From Sinorhizobium fredii NGR234 (lineage in GTDB: Bacteria > Pseudomonadota > Alphaproteobacteria > Rhizobiales > Rhizobiaceae), in the NCBI RefSeq assembly GCF_000018545.1, contig NC_000914.2:434001-498000 (forward strand): DNA of 64,000 nucleotides. Reading direction: 5' to 3'. Shown one piece after another: positions 31,197 through 40,888 of the stretch. How positions within the stretch are numbered: the first letter of the stretch is position 1; each line of letters begins with the position of its first letter. The notes beneath the pieces are model-generated. The model was not told the DNA's origin, did no database searches, and saw nothing but the letters and a program-made list of their open reading frames with translations. Both the position numbers and the translations under genes were made by a program.

Positions 31197-32400
31197 CCGC
31201 CCGTTGGCCCGATCCCGATCGCGCGTACATTGGCCGCTATGTCGCGAGCCTTGATCTGCGCAGTATCAAAAGCCGGACTTGTTACCGTCAAGTCCTGCAT
31301 GGCTTCCAGGACGTTGTCGAACGTCACGAGGCACTCGACCAACAGGTGCTACTGGCCTGGTTGCGGCAGTCGTCTGACCGTTGGGCTGCGACGACACTGC
31401 TACATCGGACCCGCATTATCGATCGGTTCCTCGACCACTTCTTGGAAGCGGCTGCGATTGATCACAATCCCGTCGAAGATTTGCGTGAGGCATGCCACAT
31501 CAAACAGTGCATGCCAGTCTGGCGCGCATTGATATCATGTGATCCAGAACAGGCTCTTGCCCAACTGCGTCAGCCCGAACCGTTCGGCAGCGCTGGGCGG
31601 GATCATGGCTGAGCATGTCGCGATGATGCGTCGCAGGGGATACAAGTATACGTCGCAACCGGTGTTGTTCTTGCAGTTCGATCGGTTCCTGCAGCTGAAC
31701 CCGTAACTGGAAACCGAGCCGCTGAGTGTGTGTCAGTGGGCGGCAACGAAGGGCACGCGCAACCATGCGTACGAGCGCGAAAAACTCGAGCGCGCCTTCG
31801 CGAAAATCCTACGGCATCGTGACCCGTCGGTCCCTCCGCGCCGGTCGGATCCGAGACCCCGGAAGGAGGTGGCCAGGCAATGGCGAAAGCCCCATATCTA
31901 CTCACCTGCCGACTTGAGACGGATGCTCGACATTGCGCGATCCTATCCATCGCCGCGAGCTGCACTTCGCCAGGAGAACATGTATACCATGCTGTTGCTG
32001 GCTTATTGCGCGGGTCTGCGGCGAGGCGAATTGGCCAGACTTGATCTTGGTGACGTTAACCTCGGCGACGGCACCATCACGGTTCGGCAAACAAAGTTCT
32101 TCAAGACCCGGATCCTGCCGCTTCCCGACAGTGTAGTGGTTAGCTTCGGACCTATATCGTTGCACGGCGTCGGGTCGGCGCATAGCAGGCTCCTCACTCC
32201 GCCCTGTTCTGGCACGAACAAGGCAGTTCCCGCTCCACGCCAGGAAGGATCACCTGGTTGCTTACAGACGTCATACGTCGTGCCGGGTTGAAAGGCAAAG
32301 CCGGCCCACGCGTTCACGATCTGCGCCACTCGATGGTCGTAAACCGTATCCTTGAATGGTACCGACTGGGCAGGGACGGCCGGCGAGTGGGCGGGCGGTC
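31193..32400 (+). pseudogene. Tyrosine recombinase, broken (second of tandem pair)
   Basis: It starts with ATGA overlap to the previous recombinase. The N-terminal part (DRAYIGRYVASLDLRSIKSR) runs to about 31590, where a frameshift moves to IMAEHVAMMRRRGYKYTSQP. A stop occurs at about 31709, and the catalytic domain resumes (MLLLAYCAGLRRGELARLDL, TKFFKTRILPLP). After another shift at about 32140 it ends with RVHDLRHSMVVNRILEWY near 32370. If intact it would be about 400 residues. Fragments keep the normal order, so this is decay of one gene rather than separate genes. Confidence 0.65.
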
Positions 32401-32643
32401 TAATGGCGGGAGTTAGAAAACTACAATGACTCGAGCTTTTCATTTGAAAACGCATTCCGTGACGCCCGCAACACCTGCAATGTCCGTCCCGGCCAGAACG
32501 GCTTTGGTGGTTTCCCACGCGCACCAATTCACCGTCGCTGGCGCCGTTGCTACCGGCCTGGCATAACCTGATCTCGGTCGCGCAATAGACGCGGGCGACC
32601 GCCGCAGGAACAGCAATTGACAGCCACCGCATGGACGGCCGCT
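32401..32643. other. Spacer before nopM end
   Basis: No gene or clear terminator recognised. The two flanking genes converge here. Confidence 0.35.
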
Positions 32644-34284
32644 TCACAGCTCAAGACCGCGACCCCGAAGCACCTTCTCCATTGTCTCGCCTTTGATCCT
32701 GCGGGCGATGTCGTTGAGGATCTCGGCTCCGAATACCCGTTCGGCATCGGCATCACCCGTCAGGCCGTGCTCGGCGAGCTTTTCGTCCAAGCGGCTTCTG
32801 AACTCCTCTCCCATCGCTTCGATGAGCTGCTCCTGCATCGCTGCATGGCTTGCGGGGGCGATGCGCCTCATGACTCTTTCCCAAGGTTGCCAGCGCGTTG
32901 CCACATACTCGCCGAATCCCCTCGCCTCAAGTTCCCGCACGGAACTGGCAGCTCTGGCAACGTCCTCCTCGGTAACGTGAGAGACGTTCAAGAAGCGCAT
33001 GTCTGGGGCGACGTGCCGCAGCTCCAGGGTGTCGCGCAGCTGTGTCTGGTAGGCAAGATAGACCTCGATCTCGTCGATGTCGGCGTCCGGATCGGTACGT
33101 CGAAGCGAGTTGACCGTCTCGCGCGCGATCCCGTCCAGTGCCTCCAAACGGAACATGACACGGCCGTGCTGGAGAAGCTGGTGGAGCGACCCGTCATAGA
33201 CCCCGTCCTCTACATCAGCGATCAGAAGTGCGGTCTGCATTCCATTCCAGGTCAAAGTAATGCGATCCTCACAGCTATCGCTAGCTCCGGAAGCCTGCTC
33301 AAAATACTGTGCGCGCAATTGCGGCCTGGCCACTGCCTGCCGCAGACCTATGGCCACCGCCTGCCGGAACGCATCATTGCCATAGTTCACGGTGGTACGG
33401 AGCCGGTCGAGGAAATGTGCATAATCCCGGGCACCTTGTTCGTTGGCGAAGCCCCGCCAGGCGGCCACCGTTTCCAAATCCCCCTCGAGCCAATCCGCGA
33501 CAACCTCGTGAAGGGGCCGTCGTGCAAGTTCCACCGGTCCCATAGGCAAAAAGATCTGCGGTCCTGCGTAACCCGCGGCATGCATGGCTGTCACCAAGTT
33601 TGTTTGTACCCCATGCGGCAGCGGATTATTTTCCAAATCAATGCTAGACCATTGGCCTAGCTGCGTCAGCAGGCTTTCGGGCACGCTGGTCAGCTGATTG
33701 TTTCTGGCGCCCAGCCATATAAGCTCGGGGGGAATCATCTCGGGCAGGCGGGTTAGCTGGTTGTAGCCAGCACCCAGCCACTCGAGCGCGGCCGGGAGGG
33801 GCTCGGGGAGATTGGTCAGCCGGTTGTTTTCGACGTTCAGCCTCTGGAGCCCGGCAGGAAGGTCGGGCAGGCGGGTCAGCCGGTTCTCGCTGGCCTCCAG
33901 CTCCAGAAGCGTTCCCGGGAGGGTGTCTGGCAGATCCCCTAGCTGATTGTTGTTGACGTTCAGGCGCCGGAGCCCGGATACGAGGGGGATGGACAAGGGG
34001 GTCAGGGATAGGAACGACAGATCCAGCGGCTCATCGACATCGCCCGCCTCCCGCCAGGCCCTCGTTCGACTTACCGCCTCTTGCGGACGACCCTCCCATG
34101 GCCGTTCTTCGGCGGTCGGGGCTGCCACGATCTGGCCTTGCGACGAGGAGGCGGCGGACGCCTCCGCCTCCGTAGAGGCTTCGACCCAACGTGCGGCGGC
34201 GGCCGGAGACCCTGGTTCTGAACTTTCTGATTCGGGATTCTCGAAAAGGGGGCCCACGGCAAGTCCGGGCCGTTGTACATTCAT
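32644..34284 (-). CDS. nopM: NopM, LRR-NEL E3 ubiquitin ligase effector
   Basis: A type III effector injected into host plant cells, where NEL-type ligases ubiquitinate host proteins. The 546-residue protein, the length I recall for NGR234 NopM (y4fR), has a Ser/Glu-rich N-terminal secretion region (1-80). Leucine-rich repeats follow at ~105-225 (LRRLNVNNNQLGDLPDTLPG and similar, about six 20-residue units). The NEL domain follows, with the catalytic Cys338-Glu-Asp340 (CxD), the same position as the C338 known to be essential in NopM. LENNPLP precedes the NEL. GAGGAGA lies just upstream of the ATG, and a tts box is 148 bases further up. The gene looks intact. Confidence 0.94.
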   Translation of the reverse strand: MNVQRPGLAVGPLFENPESESSEPGSPAAAARWVEASTEAEASAASSSQGQIVAAPTAEERPWEGRPQEAVSRTRAWREAGDVDEPLDLSFLSLTPLSIPLVSGLRRLNVNNNQLGDLPDTLPGTLLELEASENRLTRLPDLPAGLQRLNVENNRLTNLPEPLPAALEWLGAGYNQLTRLPEMIPPELIWLGARNNQLTSVPESLLTQLGQWSSIDLENNPLPHGVQTNLVTAMHAAGYAGPQIFLPMGPVELARRPLHEVVADWLEGDLETVAAWRGFANEQGARDYAHFLDRLRTTVNYGNDAFRQAVAIGLRQAVARPQLRAQYFEQASGASDSCEDRITLTWNGMQTALLIADVEDGVYDGSLHQLLQHGRVMFRLEALDGIARETVNSLRRTDPDADIDEIEVYLAYQTQLRDTLELRHVAPDMRFLNVSHVTEEDVARAASSVRELEARGFGEYVATRWQPWERVMRRIAPASHAAMQEQLIEAMGEEFRSRLDEKLAEHGLTGDADAERVFGAEILNDIARRIKGETMEKVLRGRGLEL

Positions 34285-34431
34285 CGATATTGTCTCCTCG
34301 GTAACAATATGAAGGATTGCGCCGAGTGCTTTGAGAAGCAGGAGCTCTCAAAATCGACGGTGATCACCGACCACTGCCGAAGCAGGCAATCATGGAGGGC
34401 GGCTGCAAAATCCCGGAAGCGCCGAATCTTC

Positions 34432-34459
34432 TACAAGGCTTAGCTGTCAATAAACTGAC
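34432..34459 (-). promoter_or_regulatory. tts box upstream of nopM
   Basis: Read on the minus strand: GTCAGTTTATTGACAGCT, eight bases, TA. It keeps the GTCAG, GACAGCT and terminal TA positions but deviates from the GTCAGCTT-N-TCGAAAGCT core at three bases. It lies 148 bases before the nopM ATG and faces it. Its slightly weaker match may mean weaker TtsI binding. Confidence 0.85.
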
Positions 34460-34902
34460 GATTTTCGGAAGGGTCCTGATGCGCCGGTGGAACCCCGATC
34501 GAGGTCCCAATTTTTTGGAGTGAAGCATTTTAGAGATGCTACACACAGTTAGACATGCGACAGCCTTCGCCTGTTGGAATGCTGCTCAAAGGTCACTCTA
34601 CTGCATGTCTCTTTGAATCAACCTCGGCTCAAGGAAAAACATGCAGCAATTCAAAGCGCTACAGCGACCTTTGCGCGTCCGATAAGACGCGCGGCGCTGT
34701 AAGGGAATAACCTGCCGGCGCCGATTGGTCTGACGATGAGAATATCCTCAGCTCGGACATGTGAAGCTCCCTGCTCAAGGGGCGGGTCTGCAGTGGTCTC
34801 GACATGTCTTGCGCGGGATTTCCTGACGAGTCGGCCTCATGTGCAACAGCTTCCGGCTGCACAGCTTGGGGCTGTGGTAGCGTTGCGTGTTCCGGCACGG
34901 AA
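34460..34902. other. Spacer between nopM and the ROK regulator
   Basis: Apart from the palindromic repeat at 34640 no feature is clear. A minus-strand 79-codon frame (from 34898) has no recognisable domain. Confidence 0.35.
34640..34700. repeat. Rhizobial intergenic palindromic repeat
   Basis: The sequence ACAGCGACCTTTGCGCGTCC, six bases of loop, GACGCGCGGCGCTGT forms a long hairpin. It is preceded by GCAGCAATTCAAAGCGCT, the flank I recall for a very common Rhizobium/Sinorhizobium intergenic element. A related copy with the same stem design is at 43153-43191, so the two bracket the metabolic island between them. Confidence 0.7.
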
Positions 34903-36081
34903 CTATTGGGCGGGAGTCCGAGGAAAAGGTCGTCTACCGTTCAGGTAGGCGCTTCCACCATTGGCGACGGCACCCGTAAAAAATGCTCTGAAGAACGGAA
35001 CACAGCCGGCACCAACGGCGCCGGCGCGAATGCCAAGTCGAGATACGGAAACCGGAGCGGTCGGCAGACCTCGCGATGGTCCTTCTATCGGCTCAGACAG
35101 GATCGTTTCAACAAGCCTTTTATTCAGATCGCCGGGTAACCGCCCACCTACGACAATACGCGCGGGATCGAAAAATGCTGTTGCGACACGGACGGCTTGC
35201 CGGAGCTGCGCGCCAGCGCGCGTGATCCATTCGATAACGGTGGAGCGAGCGGCCTGAGGCATCGCGTCCATCTCCTCGAAATCTCGAAGATGGAAACCGG
35301 CCGCGTGCAACGTCGCGAGAAGGTCCTGCCCGGACGGCCGCGGCTGATCGTAGGGATAGAGGACACCCGGCAGGCAAGCATTGCCGTGCGCGCCGCCATA
35401 AGGTCTGCCGTCGATCACCGCGCCGCCGCCGACGCCATGGCCGATGTGGATGAAGAACAGCGGATCATCCAGCACGTTGTCACCCGCGAACACGTATTCG
35501 CCAAGTGCGGCAGCCGTGCCGTCGTTTTCGACATGGCATGGGACGTCGAACGCCTCACGGAACGCTTCGATCGCCTGGCCGTCTTCGAACGCAGGAAAGA
35601 AGGGATGGGCTTTCAACAGGTTCGAGGCGGTGCCAAAATTTCCCGGAACGGAAACGCCAATTCCGACAAGGTCGTTCTTCTGGATGGATAAGGCGGCGAG
35701 CATGTCATCGACGGCAGCCTGAGCCGCCTCCACCACTTCCATTGGACTTGCCGTATGAACCTCCACGCTTCTCGTTGCCACGATCGAGCCGCTGAGATCG
35801 ATAATGACGACTTCCATGCGGGTCACCGAAAAGGTGACGCCGGCGGCAAAGAAACGGCGGGCCTGGAGCTGCAGCAACCGGCGTGGCTGGCCTTGCGCTC
35901 CGCTTCGATCCGCCTCCTCGGTGATCAGGCCGAGATCCAGCAAACTCGCAACCAGACGCGTCACGGTGGCGCCGGTCATCCCGGACATCTGCGCCAACTC
36001 GATGCGAGCCACGCCCCTGTTCTTGAAGATCAACTCGACGAGGCGTCGTTCATTGAGGGAGAGCTCGGGCAAAACAGGCAT
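34903..36081 (-). CDS. ROK-family transcriptional repressor
   Basis: A NagC/XylR-type regulator of 392 residues that probably represses the divergent transporter operon starting at 36210 until a sugar or sugar phosphate is present. Residues ~10-70 form a MarR-like winged helix (LNERRLVELIFKNRGVARIE, AQMSGMTGATVTRLVASLL). The ROK kinase-like domain follows (AAGVTFSVTRMEVVIIDLSG, GIGVSVPGNFG, VENDGTAAALGEYVF, FIHIGHGVGGGAVIDGRPYG). The CxCGxxGCxE zinc motif of many ROK proteins is not visible (ACLPGVLYP instead), and the C-terminal tail is long. The intergenic region of 128 bases with the divergent operon should hold its operator. Confidence 0.82.
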   Translation of the reverse strand: MPVLPELSLNERRLVELIFKNRGVARIELAQMSGMTGATVTRLVASLLDLGLITEEADRSGAQGQPRRLLQLQARRFFAAGVTFSVTRMEVVIIDLSGSIVATRSVEVHTASPMEVVEAAQAAVDDMLAALSIQKNDLVGIGVSVPGNFGTASNLLKAHPFFPAFEDGQAIEAFREAFDVPCHVENDGTAAALGEYVFAGDNVLDDPLFFIHIGHGVGGGAVIDGRPYGGAHGNACLPGVLYPYDQPRPSGQDLLATLHAAGFHLRDFEEMDAMPQAARSTVIEWITRAGAQLRQAVRVATAFFDPARIVVGGRLPGDLNKRLVETILSEPIEGPSRGLPTAPVSVSRLGIRAGAVGAGCVPFFRAFFTGAVANGGSAYLNGRRPFPRTPAQ

Positions 36082-36209
36082 GGCAAAGTCCGCAAATCGG
36101 TCGAAGTTTCAGGAAAGCTATTGCAAGGAAAATTAAATTGCGCAATGTAATTAAACTGACATGGAGCCGGCGTAAGAGGAGCGCGTCGCTCGATAAGGGA
36201 GAGAACATC

Positions 36210-37214
36210 ATGAAACTGGCATTTGCATTTGCGACCGCCGCCATCGTCGTGGCCGCGGCCTTTCCAGCGCTGGCCGACACACTGACCGTCTACAGCCCGC
36301 AAGGCGGTGAGCGCGGGGCATGGATCGCTGAACAGGCCAAGGCAGCGGGTCATGAGATTAAGCTACTGAACGCAGGGGGCGGCGAACTCTACGATCGCCT
36401 GATCGCCGAGGAGAACAACCCGCAAGCCGACGTCGTTCTCGGGATGGTAGACACCTCGATGGCCCTCTTAAAGAAGGAAGGCCTCTTCCAGCCCTATTCG
36501 CCGTCCTGGGCCAAGGACCTTCCGGCACAATATAAGGACGCGGAAGGCCTGGTCCACAAGTTCTGGCAGACGCCGATCGTGCTCGCGTACTACCCCGACC
36601 GACTGGCCGACCCAGACGCGCCGAAAAGCTGGCTGGATCTGACGAAGGACGATTATGAGGGCAAATATGTCATCGGCTCCACGGCGGCCCAGACGACCCG
36701 CATGTATCTTGCCGGCATCCTCGTCCGTTTCCTCGACGCCGATGGTGAGGTATCCGATGAGGGATGGGATTTCCTGGACAGGTTTTATGCTGAGGGCATT
36801 ATCGCCAACGATGCGGATTCCCAGCTCGAGGCGTTCAAGTCCGGTCGCGCCTCCATCGATCTGAATTGGCTCGGCGGCGCTTTGAAGCGGGCCGATGACC
36901 TCGACGCGAAAGTCCAGGTGATCGACACCGACGGCGGCACTCCGGTGATTTCCGAAGGTGTGGCGATCATGGCCGGGACCGATCAACTCGATGAGGCCAA
37001 GGCCTTCGTCGACTGGTGGGGATCGGCCGATGTGATGGCCGCATACGCCGCCAAGTTCGGCCAGGTCCCTGTCCTGCCGGAAGCGCTCGCCAAGTCGCCG
37101 GCCACCGTTCAGGCGAATGCCAAGCTCGTCAACACCCAGCCGATCGATTGGGATGCAATCGCTCCAAAGCTCGACAGCTGGCTGCAGAAGATCGAGCTTG
37201 AAATCCGTCAATGA
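36210..37214 (+). CDS. Periplasmic substrate-binding protein of Fe3+/hexose-phosphate-type ABC importer
   Basis: A 334-residue protein with a cleavable signal peptide (MKLAFAFATAAIVVAAAFPA, cut after ALA) and the fold of the AfuA/FbpA binding-protein family: DTLTVYSPQGG, KLLNAGGGELYDRLIAEENN, DVVLGMVDTSMALL, YDRLA-like hinge regions. The start at 36210 follows GGGAGAG, and an ATG at 36138 would add a non-signal leader. Operon order is binding protein, ATPase, fused permease, then two metabolic enzymes. Members of this family move Fe3+, phosphonates or sugar phosphates; the enzymes that follow favour a phosphorylated sugar or polyol, which is inference. Confidence 0.85.
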   Translation: MKLAFAFATAAIVVAAAFPALADTLTVYSPQGGERGAWIAEQAKAAGHEIKLLNAGGGELYDRLIAEENNPQADVVLGMVDTSMALLKKEGLFQPYSPSWAKDLPAQYKDAEGLVHKFWQTPIVLAYYPDRLADPDAPKSWLDLTKDDYEGKYVIGSTAAQTTRMYLAGILVRFLDADGEVSDEGWDFLDRFYAEGIIANDADSQLEAFKSGRASIDLNWLGGALKRADDLDAKVQVIDTDGGTPVISEGVAIMAGTDQLDEAKAFVDWWGSADVMAAYAAKFGQVPVLPEALAKSPATVQANAKLVNTQPIDWDAIAPKLDSWLQKIELEIRQ

Positions 37215-37247
37215 GCGCGGCTCTGCATGGATCGGAGGTCTAGAGCC

Positions 37248-38246
37248 ATGGCTGACAGCGTTCTGTCCCTCAACAAACTCGACGTCGGCTTCCCTGGCAT
37301 GACCGTTGTCCGTGACCTGAACCTCGACGTGGCCGACGGGGCGTTCGTGTCGCTCCTCGGCCCGTCGGGGAGCGGAAAATCCAGCGTGTTGCGCACCATT
37401 GCCGGGTTGCTCCCGGCTTTGGGCGGAAGGGTGCTCCTAGAGGGGCAAGACATTACCGCCCTTCCGCCCGAGCGCCGCAACGTCGGCATCGTCTTTCAGA
37501 ACTACGCGCTGTTTCCGACGATGTCGGCGTTCGAGAACATCGCCTTTGCGCTGCGCGTGGCGAAGAAGTCCAAGGCGGAGGTGGAAAGGCGCGTCGGCGA
37601 GGTTGCCGAGATGGCCGGTATTTCCGATCAGCTCGACAAGAAGCCAGCGAACATGTCGGGCGGCCAGCAACAGCGCGTCGCCATTGCTCGCGCGCTCGTC
37701 ACGGGATCACGCGTGCTGCTCTTCGACGAGCCGTTGTCAAATCTTGATGCGAAGGTGCGCGCCGCGATGCGCAAGGAAATCAAGCGCCTTCAGTCGGAGC
37801 TCGGCTTTACCGCCATCTTCGTCACGCACGACCAGGAGGACGCGCTGACCATGTCCGACCTCATCGTGGTGCTCAATCACGGCAAGATCGAGCAGATCGG
37901 CGATGGTCGTACCCTCTACCGCAAGCCGGCGACTCCGTTCATATGCGAGTTCATCGGCGTCTCCAACGAACTTGCTCCGCCACTCGCGGCGCGCCTGCTG
38001 GGATACGATGTCAAAGGCCGCAGCTTCCTGCGCCATGAAGACGTCCTGCTTGGGGCGGTCGCCGGCGTTCCGGCGCGAGTGAACCACGTCGAATTCCTCG
38101 GAGCCCATAGCCGCGTCGATCTCGAGGTCGAGGGTCATGCGCTTTCGGCAATGCTGATCGGCGACCAGCTTCCTGAACCCGGCAGTACCGTCTCGCTCGG
38201 AATTCGCCCCGGCGCCGCGCATGTGTTCCAGGAGGTGACCGGATGA
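37248..38246 (+). CDS. ABC transporter ATPase (FbpC/PotA type)
   Basis: The 332-residue ATPase energises the importer. Walker A GPSGSGKSS, Q-loop FQNYALFPTMSAFENIAF, signature MSGGQQQRVAIARAL, Walker B VLLFDEPLSNLDAKVR and H-loop THDQEDAL are intact, followed by a C-terminal TOBE domain (MLIGDQLPEPGSTVSLGIRP). GGAGGT at 37234 precedes the ATG at 37248 by about 8 bases. The stop overlaps the permease ATG (ATGA). Confidence 0.94.
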   Translation: MADSVLSLNKLDVGFPGMTVVRDLNLDVADGAFVSLLGPSGSGKSSVLRTIAGLLPALGGRVLLEGQDITALPPERRNVGIVFQNYALFPTMSAFENIAFALRVAKKSKAEVERRVGEVAEMAGISDQLDKKPANMSGGQQQRVAIARALVTGSRVLLFDEPLSNLDAKVRAAMRKEIKRLQSELGFTAIFVTHDQEDALTMSDLIVVLNHGKIEQIGDGRTLYRKPATPFICEFIGVSNELAPPLAARLLGYDVKGRSFLRHEDVLLGAVAGVPARVNHVEFLGAHSRVDLEVEGHALSAMLIGDQLPEPGSTVSLGIRPGAAHVFQEVTG

Positions 38247-39952
38247 GCCGATCCACCCGCCTGGACCGTGTTTTTTACTGGCTCGGCTTGATCGTGATTG
38301 CCTGGGCCGTGCTGACCTTCCTTCTCGTTCCGATGCTTGCTGCCTTGCAGGCCGCGTTGTTCAGGCTCGGCAGTTTGGCCATGTTTGATGCGGTATCGGA
38401 ACTCGCACGCTCTCGCCGCGTCCGCGCAGCGCTTTGGAACACGGTTTGGATGACGGCGGCGACCACCCTCACCGTCACGATCGTCGGTATGTTCCAGGTG
38501 GCGGTGCTCGAGTATTTTCGCGTGCCGGGGCGTGGCTTTCTGAAAATCGCCTTCTCCACGCCGCTCGTCTTCGGCGGCGTCGTTGCGGCTGCCGGCTACA
38601 ACTTCACCTATGGTCCGAGCGGTGCCATCACTGCTGCTTTGGCCGCGCTCTTCCCGTCGCTGCCGCGCGATTGGTTCATCGGCTGGTTTGGGGTTCTCTT
38701 CGCCCACACTTTTCTGATGACCAGCTTTCACTTCCTGTTTCTGCGCGCCGCCATGCGCCGCGTCGACTATTCGACGATCGAGGCGGCCCGTAGCATGGGA
38801 GCCTCGGAAATGACGATTCTGCGGTGCGTCGTCCTGCCGGTCATCCTGCCAACCGTGCTCGCGGTTACGCTGCTCACGCTGATTACGGCGATGGGTTCCT
38901 TTGCCGCGCCCCAGGTGCTCGGCGGCCGGGACTTCCACATGCTGAGCCAGATGGTCCTGACGCTGAACAGCTTGCGCCGGCCAGACATGGCGGCGCTGCT
39001 GGCGCTGTTGATGGGGCTTGTGCTCATGGGGCTGATCCTGCTGTCGCAGTATTTCGAGGCCAAGGGCGCCTATACGGCCGGCGCTAAGGCGACAACACGC
39101 ATCCAGTTGCGGGCGATACGCAATCCGCTTGCCCGTATCGTGGTGACCGCGCTGGCCTATTTGCTGGCAGCGATCTACCTGATGCCGGTCGCGCTCATTG
39201 TGCTGTTCTCCTTCGCCCCGGCTTCGAGCATCGGCATCGACGTCCTGCCTTCCAGCTTCACGCTGGCAAACTACGCTCGGGTGCTGGGCGGCGGCGCGGC
39301 CTTTGTCCCCTTCTTCAATTCGATGTTGATGAGCTCGATCGCGGTTGCCGTCGGCCTCGCCATCACTTTGTTTGCCGTGCCGATCATGGTGCGCAAGCGC
39401 AACTGGCTGACGCGAGGCCTGGATATCTGCTTTGTCCTGCCTTGGATCATCCCCACCATGCTGCTTGCCGTAGGGCTGATCGTTGCTTTCGATGCGCCCA
39501 ATCCGCTCGTCGGCAATCTCGTTCTGCTCGGCAGCTATTGGCTTTTGCCGATCGGCTACGTCATCTTCAGCCTGCCGCTCATGGTCCGCTTCATGCGCTC
39601 GGCCTTCATCGGGATCGATCCGGCCTTCGACGAAGCGGCCCGGGCAATGGGCGCCTCGGGGCCGTATCGGCTCCGCCGTGTTGTCCTGCCGCTCGTGGCG
39701 CCGACCGCAATCCTGGTCGCCGGCATGAAGTTCAACAATCTGCTGGCGGAATACCCGCTCTCGGCCTTCCTTTACAACGTCAACAACAAGCCTCTGCCGA
39801 TCGCCATCGTCGATGGCGCAGTTTCGGCCGATCCCGACCAGGCCGCCGTCAGTCTCGTCTACGTGACCCTGATCATGGCCTTCTCGCTGGCCGTCATCCT
39901 CATCGCCGAGCGCCTGAGCCTCGGCCGCACCCCGGAATCGAGCAACCTCTGA
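38243..39952 (+). CDS. ABC transporter permease, two fused halves (FbpB type)
   Basis: A 569-residue inner-membrane protein made of two tandem permease domains, each of about six helices. Both carry the EAA loop that contacts the ATPase: EAARSMGASEMTILRCVVLP near residue 175 and EAARAMGASGPYRLRRVVLP near residue 465. This fused form is characteristic of the Fe3+/phosphonate/hexose-phosphate importers. It starts by ATGA overlap with the ATPase gene. Confidence 0.93.
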   Translation: MSRSTRLDRVFYWLGLIVIAWAVLTFLLVPMLAALQAALFRLGSLAMFDAVSELARSRRVRAALWNTVWMTAATTLTVTIVGMFQVAVLEYFRVPGRGFLKIAFSTPLVFGGVVAAAGYNFTYGPSGAITAALAALFPSLPRDWFIGWFGVLFAHTFLMTSFHFLFLRAAMRRVDYSTIEAARSMGASEMTILRCVVLPVILPTVLAVTLLTLITAMGSFAAPQVLGGRDFHMLSQMVLTLNSLRRPDMAALLALLMGLVLMGLILLSQYFEAKGAYTAGAKATTRIQLRAIRNPLARIVVTALAYLLAAIYLMPVALIVLFSFAPASSIGIDVLPSSFTLANYARVLGGGAAFVPFFNSMLMSSIAVAVGLAITLFAVPIMVRKRNWLTRGLDICFVLPWIIPTMLLAVGLIVAFDAPNPLVGNLVLLGSYWLLPIGYVIFSLPLMVRFMRSAFIGIDPAFDEAARAMGASGPYRLRRVVLPLVAPTAILVAGMKFNNLLAEYPLSAFLYNVNNKPLPIAIVDGAVSADPDQAAVSLVYVTLIMAFSLAVILIAERLSLGRTPESSNL

Positions 39953-40888
39953 ATGGACACTGAAATGGATACTTGCATCACCGTCTGGCATTGGCCCACC
40001 CATGAACGCTGGTACGACGAGGGCATCCGCCACTCCCTCGACCTGATCCGTGAAGCCGGATTTACGCATATCAACTGGAACCCCGATTCCGGCAGCTCCT
40101 ATATGCTTGCCGACGCCGAAATCGAGTTCACCCGCCGCATCGTTGCGGAGGCGGGCCTGCAAACACACTCCGTTCATGCCAGCAACGGCGTCAACCCGGT
40201 GAGCGAGCTCGCCCATGCCGGACCTGTCCCATTCGCGCAGGAGACACGCAAGAACTTCCTCTCTCACCACGATTGGCAGCGTCAAAGCGGGGTGGAGCTT
40301 CTAAAAAACCGTATCGATCTCGCTGCGGCCCTCGGCGCTCCGAATGTCGTGCTCCACGTCGACATCACCGACGACACGTTCCGCAGCGTTGAAAACGAGA
40401 ACCTGTTGTTCGAGCCCCTGTTCCGATCCTTCGACGACGTCGAGGCCCATTGCATCGAACGCAACGTGCAGATCGCGGTCGAAACCCTGGTCAAGGCAAA
40501 TGCGGAAAATTACCTCAAGCTCTATGCCCGCCTCTTTAGCCGCTACAGTTCCGACTTCGTTGGCGTCTGCTACGACAGCGGCCATTGGGAACTGATCGAG
40601 CCCGGCAAGCTGTCGGTGCTGGAGCGCCATGGCGATCGGCTGATCGCCACGCATATTCATGACAACTTCGGCGCAAAGGACGACCATCTGCTGCCATTCG
40701 ACGGCAGGCTTGACTGGGATGCGATCACAAAAGCCATTGCGGCAACAAATTACAGGACGCCCTTGAACTTCGAGACGCCGATGGACCGCTACGTGCTGTC
40801 GGAGTCGTCCTACTATCAGCGGGCACACGCTATCGCTCTGCGGCTTGAAGAGATGGTTGCGTCGGCGCGGGATCGGGCGGCAAATTGA
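39953..40888 (+). CDS. TIM-barrel sugar isomerase/epimerase family protein
   Basis: A 311-residue protein of the xylose isomerase-like / AP endonuclease 2 superfamily. Metal-site motifs are TAGLQTHSVHASNG-like (GLQTHSVHASNG), GAPNVVLHVDI, IAVETLVKANAENYLKLY, VCYDSGHWELIEPG, HIHDNFGAKDDHLLPFDGRL and PLNFETPM. It starts directly at the end of the permease (a second ATG at 39965 is possible). It likely isomerises or epimerises the imported sugar or polyol derivative. The exact substrate is unknown. Confidence 0.8.
   Translation: MDTEMDTCITVWHWPTHERWYDEGIRHSLDLIREAGFTHINWNPDSGSSYMLADAEIEFTRRIVAEAGLQTHSVHASNGVNPVSELAHAGPVPFAQETRKNFLSHHDWQRQSGVELLKNRIDLAAALGAPNVVLHVDITDDTFRSVENENLLFEPLFRSFDDVEAHCIERNVQIAVETLVKANAENYLKLYARLFSRYSSDFVGVCYDSGHWELIEPGKLSVLERHGDRLIATHIHDNFGAKDDHLLPFDGRLDWDAITKAIAATNYRTPLNFETPMDRYVLSESSYYQRAHAIALRLEEMVASARDRAAN

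Noticed and set aside
38135..40285. Minus-strand frame of 716 codons opposite the permease and isomerase genes
   Set aside because: Highly charged, His/Gln/Arg-rich product typical of antisense frames in GC-rich genes; no recognisable domain.
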